Assembly (NCBI RefSeq): GCF_024752305.1
Contig: NZ_JANTHX010000008.1
Location: 517,341 to 581,340 of the forward strand
DNA from: Protaetiibacter mangrovi
Lineage (GTDB): Bacteria > Actinomycetota > Actinomycetes > Actinomycetales > Microbacteriaceae
Length of the DNA: 64,000 nucleotides
Direction: 5' to 3'
Shown here: piece after piece, positions 1 to 8,876 of the stretch
How the letters are laid out: every line of letters starts with the position of its first letter
Position numbering within the stretch: the stretch's first letter is position 1
Notes under the pieces: generated by a model
Databases searched by the model: none
What the model saw: only the letters and a program-made list of their open reading frames with translations
What the model was told of the DNA's origin: nothing
Position numbers and translations under genes: made by a program

Positions 1-4
1 GCGC

Positions 5-880
5 TCATACGATCGACCCCATCTGCTCGCGGTCGCGCAGCCGCGCGGAGTACCAGTCGGTGAGGCGGATGGTCGGGATCGCGAGCAGTACGAACAGCAC
101 CCCGGCCACGATGTACGGCGTGAAGTTGTACGTCTGCGACGCGGCGATCTGAGCCGCGCGGACGGCGTCGACCGCGCCGAGGATCGAGACGAGCCCGACA
201 TCCTTCTGCATCGCCACGAAGTCGTTCATGAGCGGCGGGGTGATCTTGCGGATCGCCTGCGGCAGCACGATCCGCACGAGCGTCTGCACGTAGCCGAGTC
301 CGAGCGCACGGGCGGCGAGACGCTGCGAGGGGTGCACGGCCTCGATCCCCGCGCGCATCACCTCGGCGACGTAGCTGGAGTAGGTGAGCGTCACGGCGAT
401 CACCCCGAGCACGATCGGCGGGATGCGGGTGTTCGTGATCGTCGGGATCCCGATTCCGACGATGTACAGCACGATGATGAACGGCATCCCGCGGAAGAGG
501 TCGGTGTAGGCGGCGGCGATCACCCGCAGCGGGAAGAACACCGGACCGCGGAGGGTGCGGAAGGTGGCGATCAGCAGCGCGACGACCCCGACCGTGACGA
601 CCGAGATGGCGAGCACCTCGAGGTTCAGCAGGAACCCGTCCCAGATCTTCGGCAGCGAGGCGAGGGCGATGGCCGGGTCGAGGAAGAACGCCTGGACCTT
701 CGCCCACCCCTCGGTGTTGATGACGAACGCCCAGACGAGCGCGCCGACCACGACCGTCGAGGCCGCGGCGATCAGCACCGAGCGGGTCTGCTGCCGTCGA
801 CGGTACGCGCGGCGCCCCGATTCGAGCTCGCTCGGCCGGTGAGGTTCCGGCCGAGCGGAGCCCGGAGGTTGAATCGTCAC
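5..880 (-). CDS. Polar amino-acid ABC transporter permease (HisM/GlnP type)
   Basis: Inner-membrane subunit of an amino-acid importer, 291 aa, GTG start. A basic cytoplasmic N-terminus (about 35 aa) precedes several hydrophobic helices. The cytoplasmic EAA-type loop that docks the ATPase is visible (PSQRLAARALGLGYVQTLVR, then VLPQA). It lies 20 bp downstream of the solute-binding lipoprotein gene on the same strand. Its TGA overlaps an ATG at positions 8-6 in ATGA fashion, so a further gene, probably the ATP-binding subunit, begins at the window edge and runs off it. The substrate cannot be told from the sequence; the family handles polar amino acids and opines. Confidence 0.93.
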   Translation of the reverse strand: MTIQPPGSARPEPHRPSELESGRRAYRRRQQTRSVLIAAASTVVVGALVWAFVINTEGWAKVQAFFLDPAIALASLPKIWDGFLLNLEVLAISVVTVGVVALLIATFRTLRGPVFFPLRVIAAAYTDLFRGMPFIIVLYIVGIGIPTITNTRIPPIVLGVIAVTLTYSSYVAEVMRAGIEAVHPSQRLAARALGLGYVQTLVRIVLPQAIRKITPPLMNDFVAMQKDVGLVSILGAVDAVRAAQIAASQTYNFTPYIVAGVLFVLLAIPTIRLTDWYSARLRDREQMGSIV

Positions 881-900
881 GTGGTGACGCTAGCGCGTCG

Positions 901-1743
901 TCACTTGAGCAGGGTCACGCCCTGGCCCGAGCCGAGCCACTCGTCGGTGATCTCGTCGAGCGTGCCGTCGGCGCGGATCGCGTCGACCGCGGCGGTGACC
1001 TTCGCGGTCAGCGGCGAGTCCTTCGCGAGCAGCAGCCCCCACTCGTCGGGCACGCCGGCGGCGGGCAGCTCGCCCACGATGAACGAGTCCTCGATGTAGA
1101 CCCCGGTGGCGTAGTACGCCGTCGGCAGGTCGAGCACGAGGGCGTCGATCTGGCCCGCCTGCAGCGCGGCGACCGCATCCTCGTTCGAGTTGTAGAGCTG
1201 CGGCGCCACGTTCGGTGCGACGGCCTCGTCGATGGTGGTGGCGCTCGTCGAGCCCGCCATGGCGCCGAGCAGCAGGTCCTTGAGGCCGGCGAGCGTGTCC
1301 ACGCCGTCCGCCTTGCCACCCTGGATGGCCACGACGGCCTGGCTCGCCGCGTAGTACGGCGACGAGAAGTCGACGGCCTGCGTGCGCTCGTCGGTGATCG
1401 TGTACTGCTGGATGTTGAAGTCGAAGCTCTTCGGGCCGGGCGCGATCGCCGACTCGAAGCTCGTGCGCACCCACACCACATCGTCCTTGGCGAAGCCGAG
1501 CTGGTCGGCCACCGCGTAGGCGACGGCCGCCTCGAAGCCCTCGCCCGACTCCGGGGCGTCGTCGATGACGTAGGGGTAGTAGGCGGTCTCGCCGGTGGCG
1601 ATCGTGAGCTTGCCGGGCGTGATGTAGCCCTCGTCGGCGTCGCCGGACGCGGAGCTGTCGGGGGTGCTCGCGCAGGCGGCGAGGCTCAGGGCGAGTGCGG
1701 ACGCCGCTGCGATGGCGAGCAGGCGCGGGCGGATGCGGGACAC
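901..1743 (-). CDS. Amino-acid ABC transporter substrate-binding lipoprotein
   Basis: Extracytoplasmic receptor of the importer, 280 aa from this start. I chose the GTG at 1743 because GGAGG lies 4 nt upstream (1748-1752) and because it gives a normal lipoprotein signal: basic VSRIRPR, a hydrophobic stretch, then the lipobox LAAC with Cys24. Longer frames back to 1836 would put 31 odd residues ahead of the signal. The mature part has the family-3 periplasmic binding fold features (GKLTIATGETAYYPYV near the N-terminus, and a DFNIQQYTITDERTQAVDFS segment). It is first in an operon with the permease. The ligand is probably a polar amino acid, by inference. Confidence 0.92.
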   Translation of the reverse strand: MSRIRPRLLAIAAASALALSLAACASTPDSSASGDADEGYITPGKLTIATGETAYYPYVIDDAPESGEGFEAAVAYAVADQLGFAKDDVVWVRTSFESAIAPGPKSFDFNIQQYTITDERTQAVDFSSPYYAASQAVVAIQGGKADGVDTLAGLKDLLLGAMAGSTSATTIDEAVAPNVAPQLYNSNEDAVAALQAGQIDALVLDLPTAYYATGVYIEDSFIVGELPAAGVPDEWGLLLAKDSPLTAKVTAAVDAIRADGTLDEITDEWLGSGQGVTLLK

Positions 1744-1846
1744 GGTGCCTCCGGGTGCTGTGGTGGGGGAACGGACGTCACCCATCATCGCCTGAATCGG
1801 CAGCCGCGCGCCGGGCGGCGCGTCATGCGGGGTCACGCGCCCCGAT

Positions 1847-1852
1847 TACGCT
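1847..1852 (+). promoter_or_regulatory. Leaderless -10 element for the GT87-like gene
   Basis: TACGCT sits exactly 6 nt before the ATG at 1859, and no Shine-Dalgarno sequence is present. This predicts transcription starting at the start codon. Confidence 0.55.
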
Positions 1853-1858
1853 GGCGAC

Positions 1859-3118
1859 ATGACGGATGCGGTGCGGGAATCCGGCGTCCGCCGCCGGTCG
1901 CGCGCCCTGCTCACCCATCCGGTGACCCTCTGGGGGGCGTTCGTGCTCGTGCACCTCGTGCTCGGGCTGATCTGCCTCACCGCGCCGAGTCTGCCGATGG
2001 GCGACGTCACCCTCGTCTACGCGTACTGGATGCACCGCGGGTTCGACGACGGGATCTGGGTCGGGATCGACACCTCCTGGGTGTACCCGCTGCTCGCGAT
2101 CGTGCCCATGGCCCTCTCCACGCTGTTCGGCTGGACCTTCTACGCGAGCACCTGGCTGACGCTCGCCCTGATCGCGGATGCCGCGGCGTTCGCCGTGCTG
2201 CTGCATCGCGGGCGACCGACCCGCGAGACGGCGGCCGCGGCCTGGTGGTGGATCGTGTTCCTCGCGGCCGTCGGCCCCGTCGTCCTCGGGCGCATCGACA
2301 CCTTCGCGACGGCCCTCGCGATCGTGGGGGTGCTGCTCGTCGTCGGCCGGCCCGCGCTCGGGGCCGTGCTGCTGACGGCGGCCGCGTGGATCAAGGTCTG
2401 GCCCGCCGCGCTCGTCGCGGGTGCGGTCATCGCCCTCCGCAGCCGCCTGACCGTCCTGGCATCCGCAGCCGCGACCTCGGCGGTGGTGCTGGCCGTCGGT
2501 CTGATCCTCGGCGGCGGTGCGAGCCTCGTCAGCTTCGTCACGGAGCAGTCGGGACGGGGTCTGCAGATCGAATCGGTGCTGGCCGTCCCCGCGATGTGGG
2601 CGGCCTGGGCGCACGCCGGCACCTCCGTCTACTACGACCGGCAGATCCTGACCTACCAGCTCCAGGGGCCGGGGACCGAGCTCGCCGCGTCGCTGTCGAC
2701 CCCGCTGCTCGCGCTCGCCGTCGGCGCGGTCGTGGTGCTGGGGATCGTCGGCGCGCGCCGTGGGCACCCGTCCGCGCGCCTGCTGCCCCCGCTGCTGCTG
2801 GCGCTCACCGTCGCCCTCATCGCGTTCAACAAGGTCGGTTCGCCGCAGTTCGCGGGTTGGCTCGCGGTCCCCGTGATCTTCGGGCTCGTGGCGGCGCGAC
2901 TCGAGGGCGGACCCTCGTTCCGGGTGCCGGCGGTCCTCGCGCTGCTCATCGCCGGGCTCACCCAGGTGGTCTATCCCTACTGGTACGGGAAGCTTCTGAG
3001 CCTCGATCCGGTTCTCCTCGTCGCGCTCACCGCGCGCAACGTCCTCTACCTCGCACTGTTCGCCTGGGCCCTCGTCGCCCTCGTGGATGCGATCCGAACG
3101 GAGCCAGAGCTCACGTGA
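1859..3118 (+). CDS. Integral membrane glycosyltransferase, GT87-like (DUF2029)
   Basis: Polytopic membrane protein of 419 aa with around ten hydrophobic helices. It resembles actinobacterial polyprenyl-phosphate-dependent mannosyl/arabinosyl transferases (GT-C fold). Supporting features are an early acidic loop (MGDVTLVYAYW), a GRIDTFATAL segment and an AWIKVWPAAL segment typical of DUF2029 proteins. GT-C enzymes transfer a sugar from a lipid carrier on the outer face of the membrane, and the acceptor here is unknown. The MFS gene follows with a 4-bp GTGA overlap, so the two are probably co-transcribed. The family is fairly secure; the specific product is not. Confidence 0.8.
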   Translation: MTDAVRESGVRRRSRALLTHPVTLWGAFVLVHLVLGLICLTAPSLPMGDVTLVYAYWMHRGFDDGIWVGIDTSWVYPLLAIVPMALSTLFGWTFYASTWLTLALIADAAAFAVLLHRGRPTRETAAAAWWWIVFLAAVGPVVLGRIDTFATALAIVGVLLVVGRPALGAVLLTAAAWIKVWPAALVAGAVIALRSRLTVLASAAATSAVVLAVGLILGGGASLVSFVTEQSGRGLQIESVLAVPAMWAAWAHAGTSVYYDRQILTYQLQGPGTELAASLSTPLLALAVGAVVVLGIVGARRGHPSARLLPPLLLALTVALIAFNKVGSPQFAGWLAVPVIFGLVAARLEGGPSFRVPAVLALLIAGLTQVVYPYWYGKLLSLDPVLLVALTARNVLYLALFAWALVALVDAIRTEPELT

Positions 3119-4356
3119 GCACCCCCGACGCCGCACCGCTGTCACCCGCCCGCACCCGGCTGGCGCTGCTCGCCCTCGCCCTCGGCGGGTTCGGCATCGG
3201 CGCGACCGAGTTCGTCGCCATGGGGCTGCTCCCGCAGATCGCGCGCGACCTGCTGCCGTCGACCTGGAGCCAGGCGCCGGACGACGCGATCGCCCAGGCG
3301 GGCGTCGTGATCGCGGCTTACGCGCTCGGGGTGGTCGTGGGGGCGCCGACGATCGCCGTGTTCGCCGCCCGACTTCCGCGGCGCCGCATCCTGCTCGGGC
3401 TGGTGGTCGCGTTCACGATCGGCACCGTGGCGTCCGCGCTCGCGCCGAGCTTCCCGCTCGTCGTGCTGTTCCGCTTCCTCGCGGCCCTGCCGCACGGCGC
3501 GTACTTCGGCATCGCGGCGCTCGTGGCCGCGTCGCTCATGGGTCCGGGGAAGCGGGGGCAGGGCGTGGCGCTCGTGCTCTCGGGGCTCACGGTCGCCAAC
3601 GTAGTCGGCGTGCCGCTCATCACCTTCCTCGGGCAGCAGTCGGGGTGGCGGGTCGCCTACCTCGCGGTCGCGGCCATCTTCGCGCTCTCGGTCGCGGCGA
3701 TCGCGCTCACCGTGCCCTGGCAACCCGGTGATCCGCAGGCGACCGCGCGGCGCGAGCTGGGGGCGTTCCGGCGGCCCGCCGTCTGGTTCGCCCTGCTGAC
3801 GGGCTCGGTGGGGTTCGCGGGTTTCTTCGCGGTCTACAGCTACGTCGCGCCGCTCGCCACCGAGGTCACCGGGCTGCCCGAGTCGGCGGTGCCCTGGGCC
3901 CTCGTCACCCTCGGTCTCGGGATGACGCTCGGCAACCTCATCGGAGGGTGGGCGGCCGATCGCGGCGTGCTGCGCGCACTGTTCGCGAGCTTCGGCGTCT
4001 TCGCGGCGATGCTGCTCGGTCTCGCCCTGACCGCGCCGTGGCCGGTCGGGCTCTTCGTCTTCCTGTTCGGCGTCGGTGCGGCGGCCTCGGCGCTGTCCCC
4101 GACGATCCAGACGCGCCTCATGGATGTCGCGGGCGACAGCCAGACGCTCGCGGCCGCCGTCAACCACTCCGCCCTGAACATCGGGAACGCCCTCGGTGCG
4201 TTCCTCGGGGGCGCCGTCATCGCCGCGGGCTGGGGATACCTCGCACCCACCTGGGTCGGGCTCCTCGCCTGCGTACCCGGGGTGCTGCTCGCGCTCGCGG
4301 GCACCGCGGTCACGGCCGCGGCCGACCGCCGCTCGGCGGTCGCCGTCGGCGCCTAG
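3115..4356 (+). CDS. MFS transporter, 12-TM drug/sugar efflux (DHA1/AraJ-like)
   Basis: Major facilitator of 413 aa. The GTG at 3115 overlaps the preceding stop (GTGA), which fixes the start. The N-terminal helix reads LALGGFGIGATEFVAMGLLPQIA, a hallmark of the CmlA/AraJ/YdhP-like exporters. Loop 2-3 carries the RLPRRRILLG motif-A-like stretch. About 12 TM helices are visible. It probably exports small molecules such as drugs or sugars; the substrate is not predictable. Only 10 bp separate its end from the convergent regulator gene, with no obvious terminator between them. Confidence 0.88.
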   Translation: MSTPDAAPLSPARTRLALLALALGGFGIGATEFVAMGLLPQIARDLLPSTWSQAPDDAIAQAGVVIAAYALGVVVGAPTIAVFAARLPRRRILLGLVVAFTIGTVASALAPSFPLVVLFRFLAALPHGAYFGIAALVAASLMGPGKRGQGVALVLSGLTVANVVGVPLITFLGQQSGWRVAYLAVAAIFALSVAAIALTVPWQPGDPQATARRELGAFRRPAVWFALLTGSVGFAGFFAVYSYVAPLATEVTGLPESAVPWALVTLGLGMTLGNLIGGWAADRGVLRALFASFGVFAAMLLGLALTAPWPVGLFVFLFGVGAAASALSPTIQTRLMDVAGDSQTLAAAVNHSALNIGNALGAFLGGAVIAAGWGYLAPTWVGLLACVPGVLLALAGTAVTAAADRRSAVAVGA

Positions 4357-4366
4357 CGGCCCCGCG

Positions 4367-5029
4367 TCAGAAGGTGCCGGTGGGGGAGTCCTGGATGAGG
4401 ATGCCGTCCTGGATGGCGCGGCGGCGCAGAGCCACCTTGGTGCCGACGTCGATGCCCGCGACGCGGTACTTCTCGCGGATGCGCTTCAGATAGCTCTTGG
4501 CCGTCTCCTCGGAGATGCCGAGCTGGTAGGCGACCGACTTGACCGGCTCGCCGCCGCCGTAGAGGGCCATCACACGGCGCTCCTGCGCCGAGAGCTTGGG
4601 GGCGCCCCCGATGTCGGACGCGTTGATCGCCAGGTCGAGCTCGGCCGAGATGAAGCTCTCGCCCACGGCGGCCGCGCGGATCGCCTCCACGATCATCGCC
4701 GCGTCCTCGCTCTTCACGAGATAGCCGAGGGCGCCGGCGGCGAGCGCCTCGCGGACCACGTTCGGCTCGGAGTAGGTGCTCATGAGCACGACCCGCACCC
4801 CGGTCGACTTGAGGGCCGAGATCTTCACCGCGATCGGGATGTTGTCCTTGAGGTCGAGATCGAGCAGCACGACGTCGACGGGGAAGGAGGGGTGCGTGAG
4901 CAGCTCGGGCCAGGTGGTGAGCTCGGCCACCACGTCGATCTCGTCCGTGGCGTTGCGGATCCAGTTGGCGAGCCCGCTCAGGATCATGCGGTGGTCGTCG
5001 ACCACCGCGAGTCGGATCGGGGCTGGCAT
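4367..5029 (-). CDS. NarL/FixJ-family response regulator
   Basis: Two-component response regulator of 220 aa. The receiver domain (residues 1-125) has the acidic pair D11-D12, the phospho-acceptor D57 (VVLLDLDL) and a conserved lysine in GYLVKSED. The C-terminal LuxR/NarL helix-turn-helix (about 150-205) includes ISEETAKSYLKRIREKY. The start has a good ribosome site, AAGGAGA, 7 nt before the ATG. It is the last of three genes on this strand, 27 bp after the degenerate kinase-like protein, and is most likely phosphorylated by the kinase encoded at 6313-7497. Targets are unknown. Confidence 0.93.
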   Translation of the reverse strand: MPAPIRLAVVDDHRMILSGLANWIRNATDEIDVVAELTTWPELLTHPSFPVDVVLLDLDLKDNIPIAVKISALKSTGVRVVLMSTYSEPNVVREALAAGALGYLVKSEDAAMIVEAIRAAAVGESFISAELDLAINASDIGGAPKLSAQERRVMALYGGGEPVKSVAYQLGISEETAKSYLKRIREKYRVAGIDVGTKVALRRRAIQDGILIQDSPTGTF

Positions 5030-5056
5030 GTCGGTCTCCTTCGGAGGATCGGGGGA

Positions 5057-6316
5057 TCACACGTCGGCGGGGTTGTCCACCACCGCGTCGATGTCGACGC
5101 GGAGGCTTCCTTCCTCGGTGGTGTCAGAGTAGCGCCCGACCCGTCCGAGGGCGGCCCAGATCGACGGATCGACACGATTGCGCCGGATTCCGCTGCTGGT
5201 GATCGTGATCGGGATCGGGATCTTGTGGTCGTCCCGCGTCGTGGTCGAGGGGGCGAGCGGACCGAGCTGGATCGTGATGCTGCGGTGCGGTCCCGCCTTC
5301 TTGCGGGTGTCGCTCACGAGCATCCAGGCGGCGGCGAGGAGGCCGTCGCGTTGCGCCGGGTCGAGCAGACCGGCGAGGGCCGACTTGTCGACGAGGGTGA
5401 CCGAGCGGCCGAGCATCTCGGATTCGCTCACCGCGTGATAGAGCCAGGTCTCCCGGCGGCCCTCGATGAGGTGCAGCCGCAGCTCGGTCGCGAGCGAGGC
5501 CGCGAGCGATGCGGTCTTGGGGGTCAGCGGGAGCGCCGTCTTCTTGGTGGCGATGGAGTCGAGGAGGCGCTCGGCGGCGAGGTCGAGTCGGGCCAGCTCC
5601 TCCGAGGCGAGCATGCCCACCGCGTAACGCGGCGCCGACACCGTGCTCTGCACGAGGACGCGGTCGAGTTCGAGCTGGACCATGCGCCGATGCCCCTGCA
5701 CCAGCAGGACGCCGATGACGGCCGGCAGCACCGTGAACGCGATCGCGGCCAGCTGCGGCGCGATGCGGTCGGCGTCGAACGGCGCGTCGGGTGGGGTGTT
5801 GAGGAACATCGCGACGGCGAGCACGACGCCGAGGACGCCTGCGGAGACGAGCAGCTCCGTCGCCCCGCGCTGGGTGACCACGAGCAGCAGCGCCGCACCC
5901 GCGGCCGTCGCCGCGGTGAGCGTGCGTCCGAGGTCGTGCAGGTCCCAGACCGCGATGAGGTCGAGGGTGACGGCCGCCGCGATGCCGACGAGCACGAGCG
6001 AGAACCCCCAGGTCGGCATGCGATCACCCCCCGCACGGGAGGCGATCACCGCCCCCACGATGACGACGATGAGCACACCCCACGCGCTCGCGGCCGCACC
6101 CGGCATCGGGTAGCGCTGCCAGAACACCACGAACCAGCTGAGCCCGTACACCGCGCGCAGCACCACGAAGACGTCGGCGCCGAGGGCGAGGAACGCGGAA
6201 CCGAGGCTCGGACGCGCTCCGGCGCGACCGAGCCGCTTGGCCGTCTTCGACACGGCGCGCGCCGCGTTGCCGACCACGATGCCGAGGGTGTTCTCCTCGG
6301 GGATCCCCGCGGTCAT
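5057..6316 (-). CDS. Membrane protein with degenerate histidine-kinase-like C-terminus
   Basis: Protein of 419 aa whose ATG (6316) overlaps the stop of the histidine kinase gene (ATGA). The first 240 residues hold about six to eight TM helices. The C-terminal 180 residues are cytoplasmic and recall a HisKA_3/HATPase module in layout. However, I see no phosphorylatable H-box and no N- or G-box ATP motifs. It is best read as a pseudokinase-like or sensory partner of the adjacent kinase and regulator. It could simply be an unrelated membrane protein that is translationally coupled to them. No family name is recognised with confidence. Confidence 0.75.
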   Translation of the reverse strand: MTAGIPEENTLGIVVGNAARAVSKTAKRLGRAGARPSLGSAFLALGADVFVVLRAVYGLSWFVVFWQRYPMPGAAASAWGVLIVVIVGAVIASRAGGDRMPTWGFSLVLVGIAAAVTLDLIAVWDLHDLGRTLTAATAAGAALLLVVTQRGATELLVSAGVLGVVLAVAMFLNTPPDAPFDADRIAPQLAAIAFTVLPAVIGVLLVQGHRRMVQLELDRVLVQSTVSAPRYAVGMLASEELARLDLAAERLLDSIATKKTALPLTPKTASLAASLATELRLHLIEGRRETWLYHAVSESEMLGRSVTLVDKSALAGLLDPAQRDGLLAAAWMLVSDTRKKAGPHRSITIQLGPLAPSTTTRDDHKIPIPITITSSGIRRNRVDPSIWAALGRVGRYSDTTEEGSLRVDIDAVVDNPADV

Positions 6317-7497
6317 CTGGGCACCTCCAGCACGACGGTCGTCCCCGACCCGGGCGCCGAGAACAGCCGCGCATTGCCGCCGACGTCGCGCAGTCGTGCC
6401 ACCACCGACTCGGCGAAGCCGAGCTTGGCCTCGTCGATGTCGGCGATGGCGAAGCCGACCCCCGCATCCGTGACCATGGCGCGCACCGTGCTGTCGTCCT
6501 CGGTGATCGTGACGTGGGCCTCGGTGACGCCGGAGTGGCGTCGCACGTTCTCGAGGCACTCGGCGAGGGCGAGCAGGAACGCGTCGAGCACCTCGCTCGG
6601 CAGCAGCACCTGACCCGTGCCGTGCCAGCTGACGGTGAGCCCCATCCGTCCGAAGCGCTGCTTCACGGATTCGAGGGTGCGGCCGAGCACGGGTTCCGGA
6701 TCGCCGCCCGACTCGAGCTGGTAGCTGCCGGAGGCCTGGGGCGTGGGCGTCGAGCCGAGGCGCAGCTGGCGCAGCAGGCGGGCGTCCTCCGCGGCCTGCT
6801 CGCGCAGCGCCTCGGGGGTGACGCCGACGCCCGAGTGCGCGAGCAGGGTGAGCGTCGCGAGCACCGTGTCGTGCAGCAGGCGCGCCGACTGGCGGCGCTG
6901 AGCCTCGAGCTCGCTGGCCTGCCGTTCCGCCCGGTGCGCGCGCCCGATGCTCGCGATGCGCTTGCTGATCTGCGGCACCCCCGCCGAGACCCAGACCCCG
7001 ATGCCTCCGGCGAGGAACCAGCCGAGCACGAGCAGGCCGCCCGTGCGCAACGGGGCCTGCGAGGCGGAGGTGAGCCAGAACGAGGCCAAGGTCAGCACGA
7101 CGAACGCCGCGCCGAGCCCCACGATCCGCCAGGCGGTGCCGGTGAGCACGATCGCGACCGCCGCGAGCGAGCCCGACATCAGCAGTTGGAGGGCCGTCAT
7201 GCCGCCCTCTCCGAGGGATGCGGTGCCCGCCTCGGTCGCGATCGCCAGGATGCCGATGCCGGCCGCGAGGGTCAACAGCACCCAGACGGGATTGCGGCTG
7301 ATGCCGAGCATGAACTGGGCGCCGGCGAGCACGACGTAGAGGAGGGCGCCGATCCCGATCGCGGCGGTGCCGTCGACGGCGCCCGGCAGCAGATAGCAGA
7401 GCAGCGAGGCGACGGTGAAGCTGAGGCCGTAGACGCGGGCGGCACGCTGCAGCACGCGGTCGCGTTCCTTGGCGATCAGATCCATCGAGCGCTTCAC
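6313..7497 (-). CDS. Sensor histidine kinase (HisKA_3 / NarX-like)
   Basis: Membrane kinase of 394 aa. About 6-7 TM helices occupy residues 15-165, followed by a short coiled stretch. The dimerisation/phospho-acceptor motif is LLHDTVLATL, with His209. The ATP-binding domain shows an N-box (ECLENVRRHSG), a G1 box (VTDAGVGF) and a C-terminal G2-like APGSGTTVVLEVP. It pairs with the NarL regulator two genes downstream. A GTG at 7497 is used here; an in-frame ATG at 7485 is possible, since neither has a well-spaced ribosome site. The signal sensed is probably within the membrane because no extracellular domain is visible. Confidence 0.9.
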   Translation of the reverse strand: MKRSMDLIAKERDRVLQRAARVYGLSFTVASLLCYLLPGAVDGTAAIGIGALLYVVLAGAQFMLGISRNPVWVLLTLAAGIGILAIATEAGTASLGEGGMTALQLLMSGSLAAVAIVLTGTAWRIVGLGAAFVVLTLASFWLTSASQAPLRTGGLLVLGWFLAGGIGVWVSAGVPQISKRIASIGRAHRAERQASELEAQRRQSARLLHDTVLATLTLLAHSGVGVTPEALREQAAEDARLLRQLRLGSTPTPQASGSYQLESGGDPEPVLGRTLESVKQRFGRMGLTVSWHGTGQVLLPSEVLDAFLLALAECLENVRRHSGVTEAHVTITEDDSTVRAMVTDAGVGFAIADIDEAKLGFAESVVARLRDVGGNARLFSAPGSGTTVVLEVPR

Positions 7498-7586
7498 CCC
7501 GTCGGGTCGCCGGGCCTCCTGCCCCCATCGTGGCAGAGGTCACCACCCGAACGGGGGTAGCGGCGCGCCGTGTCAGCCGCGAAATG

Positions 7587-8792
7587 TCAGGAGTCGAGCA
7601 GGCGGGCGAGCTCCGGGCCGACGAGGGCGTCCTCGATGAGGAACGCGTCATGGCCGAAGGGCGAGGAGATCACGACGGGCTCCGCGCCGCTCAGGCTGTT
7701 CGGCAGGTGGCGGGCGATGGTGCGTTGACCCGGCACGGGGAACAGGCGGTCGGAGTCGATGCCGAGCACGAGGCCGAGCCCCGTCGCCCGCGACAGGGCG
7801 GCGGCGATCCCGTCGCGGTCGCGACCCACGTCGTGCGAGTTCATCGCGTCGACCAGCACGAGGTAGCTGTTGGCGTCGAAGCGGCGGGTGAACTTGTTGC
7901 CGTGGAAGTCGAGGTAGCTCTCGACGGCGAAGCGCCCCGCGCCGCCCATCGGGTTCAGGCCGCTCTGCCAGCTGCGCGCGAAGCGGTCGTCGAGCTCGGT
8001 GGGGGAGCGGTAGTTGAGCAGGGCCATGCGGCGGGCGAGCGCGAGACCCGCGTGCGGCCCCTCGCCGTCCTCGGCGTTGTAGTAGTCGCCGCCGGCGAAG
8101 CCGGCATCCATCCGGATCGCCTCGGACTGCACCGAGTTGAGGGCGATCTGGTCGGCCGAGGAGGCCGGCGGCGCCGCGAGCACGGCGAAGCGCTCCACCC
8201 GCTCGGGGTGGCTGATCGCCCACTCGAGCGACTGCATCCCGCCCATCGAGCCGCCGATCACGGCGGCCCAGCGGCGGATGCCGAGCGCGTCGGCGAGGGC
8301 GCGCTGCGCCTCGACCTGGTCGCGGATGGTCAGGTACGGGAAGCGCGGGCCCCACTCGAGCCCGTCGGGCCCTACCGACGCCGGTCCCGTCGAGCCCTGG
8401 CAGCCGCCCAGCATGTTGGGCGCGACGATGAACCACCGCTCCGGGTCGAGCACCTTGCCGGGGCCCACGAGGCCCGACCACCACCCGGCGGTCGGATGCC
8501 CCGGCGCGGCCGGGCCGGTCACGTGGCTGTCGCCCGTCAGGGCGTGCAGCACGAGCACGGCGTTGTCGCCGGCGGCGTTCGGCGTGCCCCAGGTCTCGTA
8601 GGCGATCGTGACGGCGGGCAGGCTGCCGCCGCGCTCGAACTCCATCGGTCCGAGTCGCTGGAAGCGGCGCGCTCCCGGGTCGTCGCCGATCCGCCAGGCG
8701 CCCGATGCGGGCGGCTTCGCCGAGATGGCGAGCCGGTTGGACTCGGTGACGAACGCGGAGGGCACCGCGTCTTCGGGTGTCTGCCAGTCCAT
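7587..8792 (-). CDS. metX: Homoserine O-acetyltransferase MetX
   Basis: Transfers acetyl from acetyl-CoA to homoserine, the first committed step of methionine synthesis by direct sulfhydrylation. The protein is an alpha/beta hydrolase of 401 aa from the chosen ATG. It carries the family's NMLGGCQGSTGP block, the nucleophile elbow GGSMGG (Ser182) and the C-terminal acid and His in GIDSDRLFP and FGHDAFL. Start choice is uncertain: in-frame ATGs lie at 8792, 8801 and 8831, and none has a strong ribosome site. It lies downstream of metY on the same strand, separated by a strong hairpin. The pair supplies O-acetylhomoserine and uses it. Confidence 0.95.
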   Translation of the reverse strand: MDWQTPEDAVPSAFVTESNRLAISAKPPASGAWRIGDDPGARRFQRLGPMEFERGGSLPAVTIAYETWGTPNAAGDNAVLVLHALTGDSHVTGPAAPGHPTAGWWSGLVGPGKVLDPERWFIVAPNMLGGCQGSTGPASVGPDGLEWGPRFPYLTIRDQVEAQRALADALGIRRWAAVIGGSMGGMQSLEWAISHPERVERFAVLAAPPASSADQIALNSVQSEAIRMDAGFAGGDYYNAEDGEGPHAGLALARRMALLNYRSPTELDDRFARSWQSGLNPMGGAGRFAVESYLDFHGNKFTRRFDANSYLVLVDAMNSHDVGRDRDGIAAALSRATGLGLVLGIDSDRLFPVPGQRTIARHLPNSLSGAEPVVISSPFGHDAFLIEDALVGPELARLLDS

Positions 8793-8830
8793 CCCGCCCA
8801 TTCTGGCGCGTCGCGGGTGCGTGTTACGCA

Positions 8831-8864
8831 CGAGCCCCCGTCGAGCGGACTCGACGGGGGCTCG
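8831..8864 (-). terminator. Perfect 15-bp hairpin between metY and metX
   Basis: CGAGCCCCCGTCGAG and its exact complement flank a 4-nt loop (CGGA). The stem begins 12 nt after the metY stop codon. No T-tract follows on the minus strand, so it may be a weak or Rho-assisted terminator, or an mRNA processing/stability element that lowers metX relative to metY. Confidence 0.75.
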
Positions 8865-8876
8865 CTGCGCTGCGGA

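Noticed and set aside
1825-3114. The open frame of the MFS gene continues upstream to 1825
   Set aside because: The upstream part is an out-of-frame reading of the GT87-like gene. The GTG at 3115 in the GTGA overlap gives a normal MFS N-terminus.
1823-3145. Long open frame on the minus strand opposite the GT87-like gene (and similar frames at 4196-6613, 7530-10316, 21270-24026, 23893-27522, 46189-49032, 51064-54399 and 59919-62696)
   Set aside because: These are arginine/glutamate/aspartate-rich shadow frames produced by high-GC codon use on the other strand. They lack family motifs and overlap well-recognised genes.
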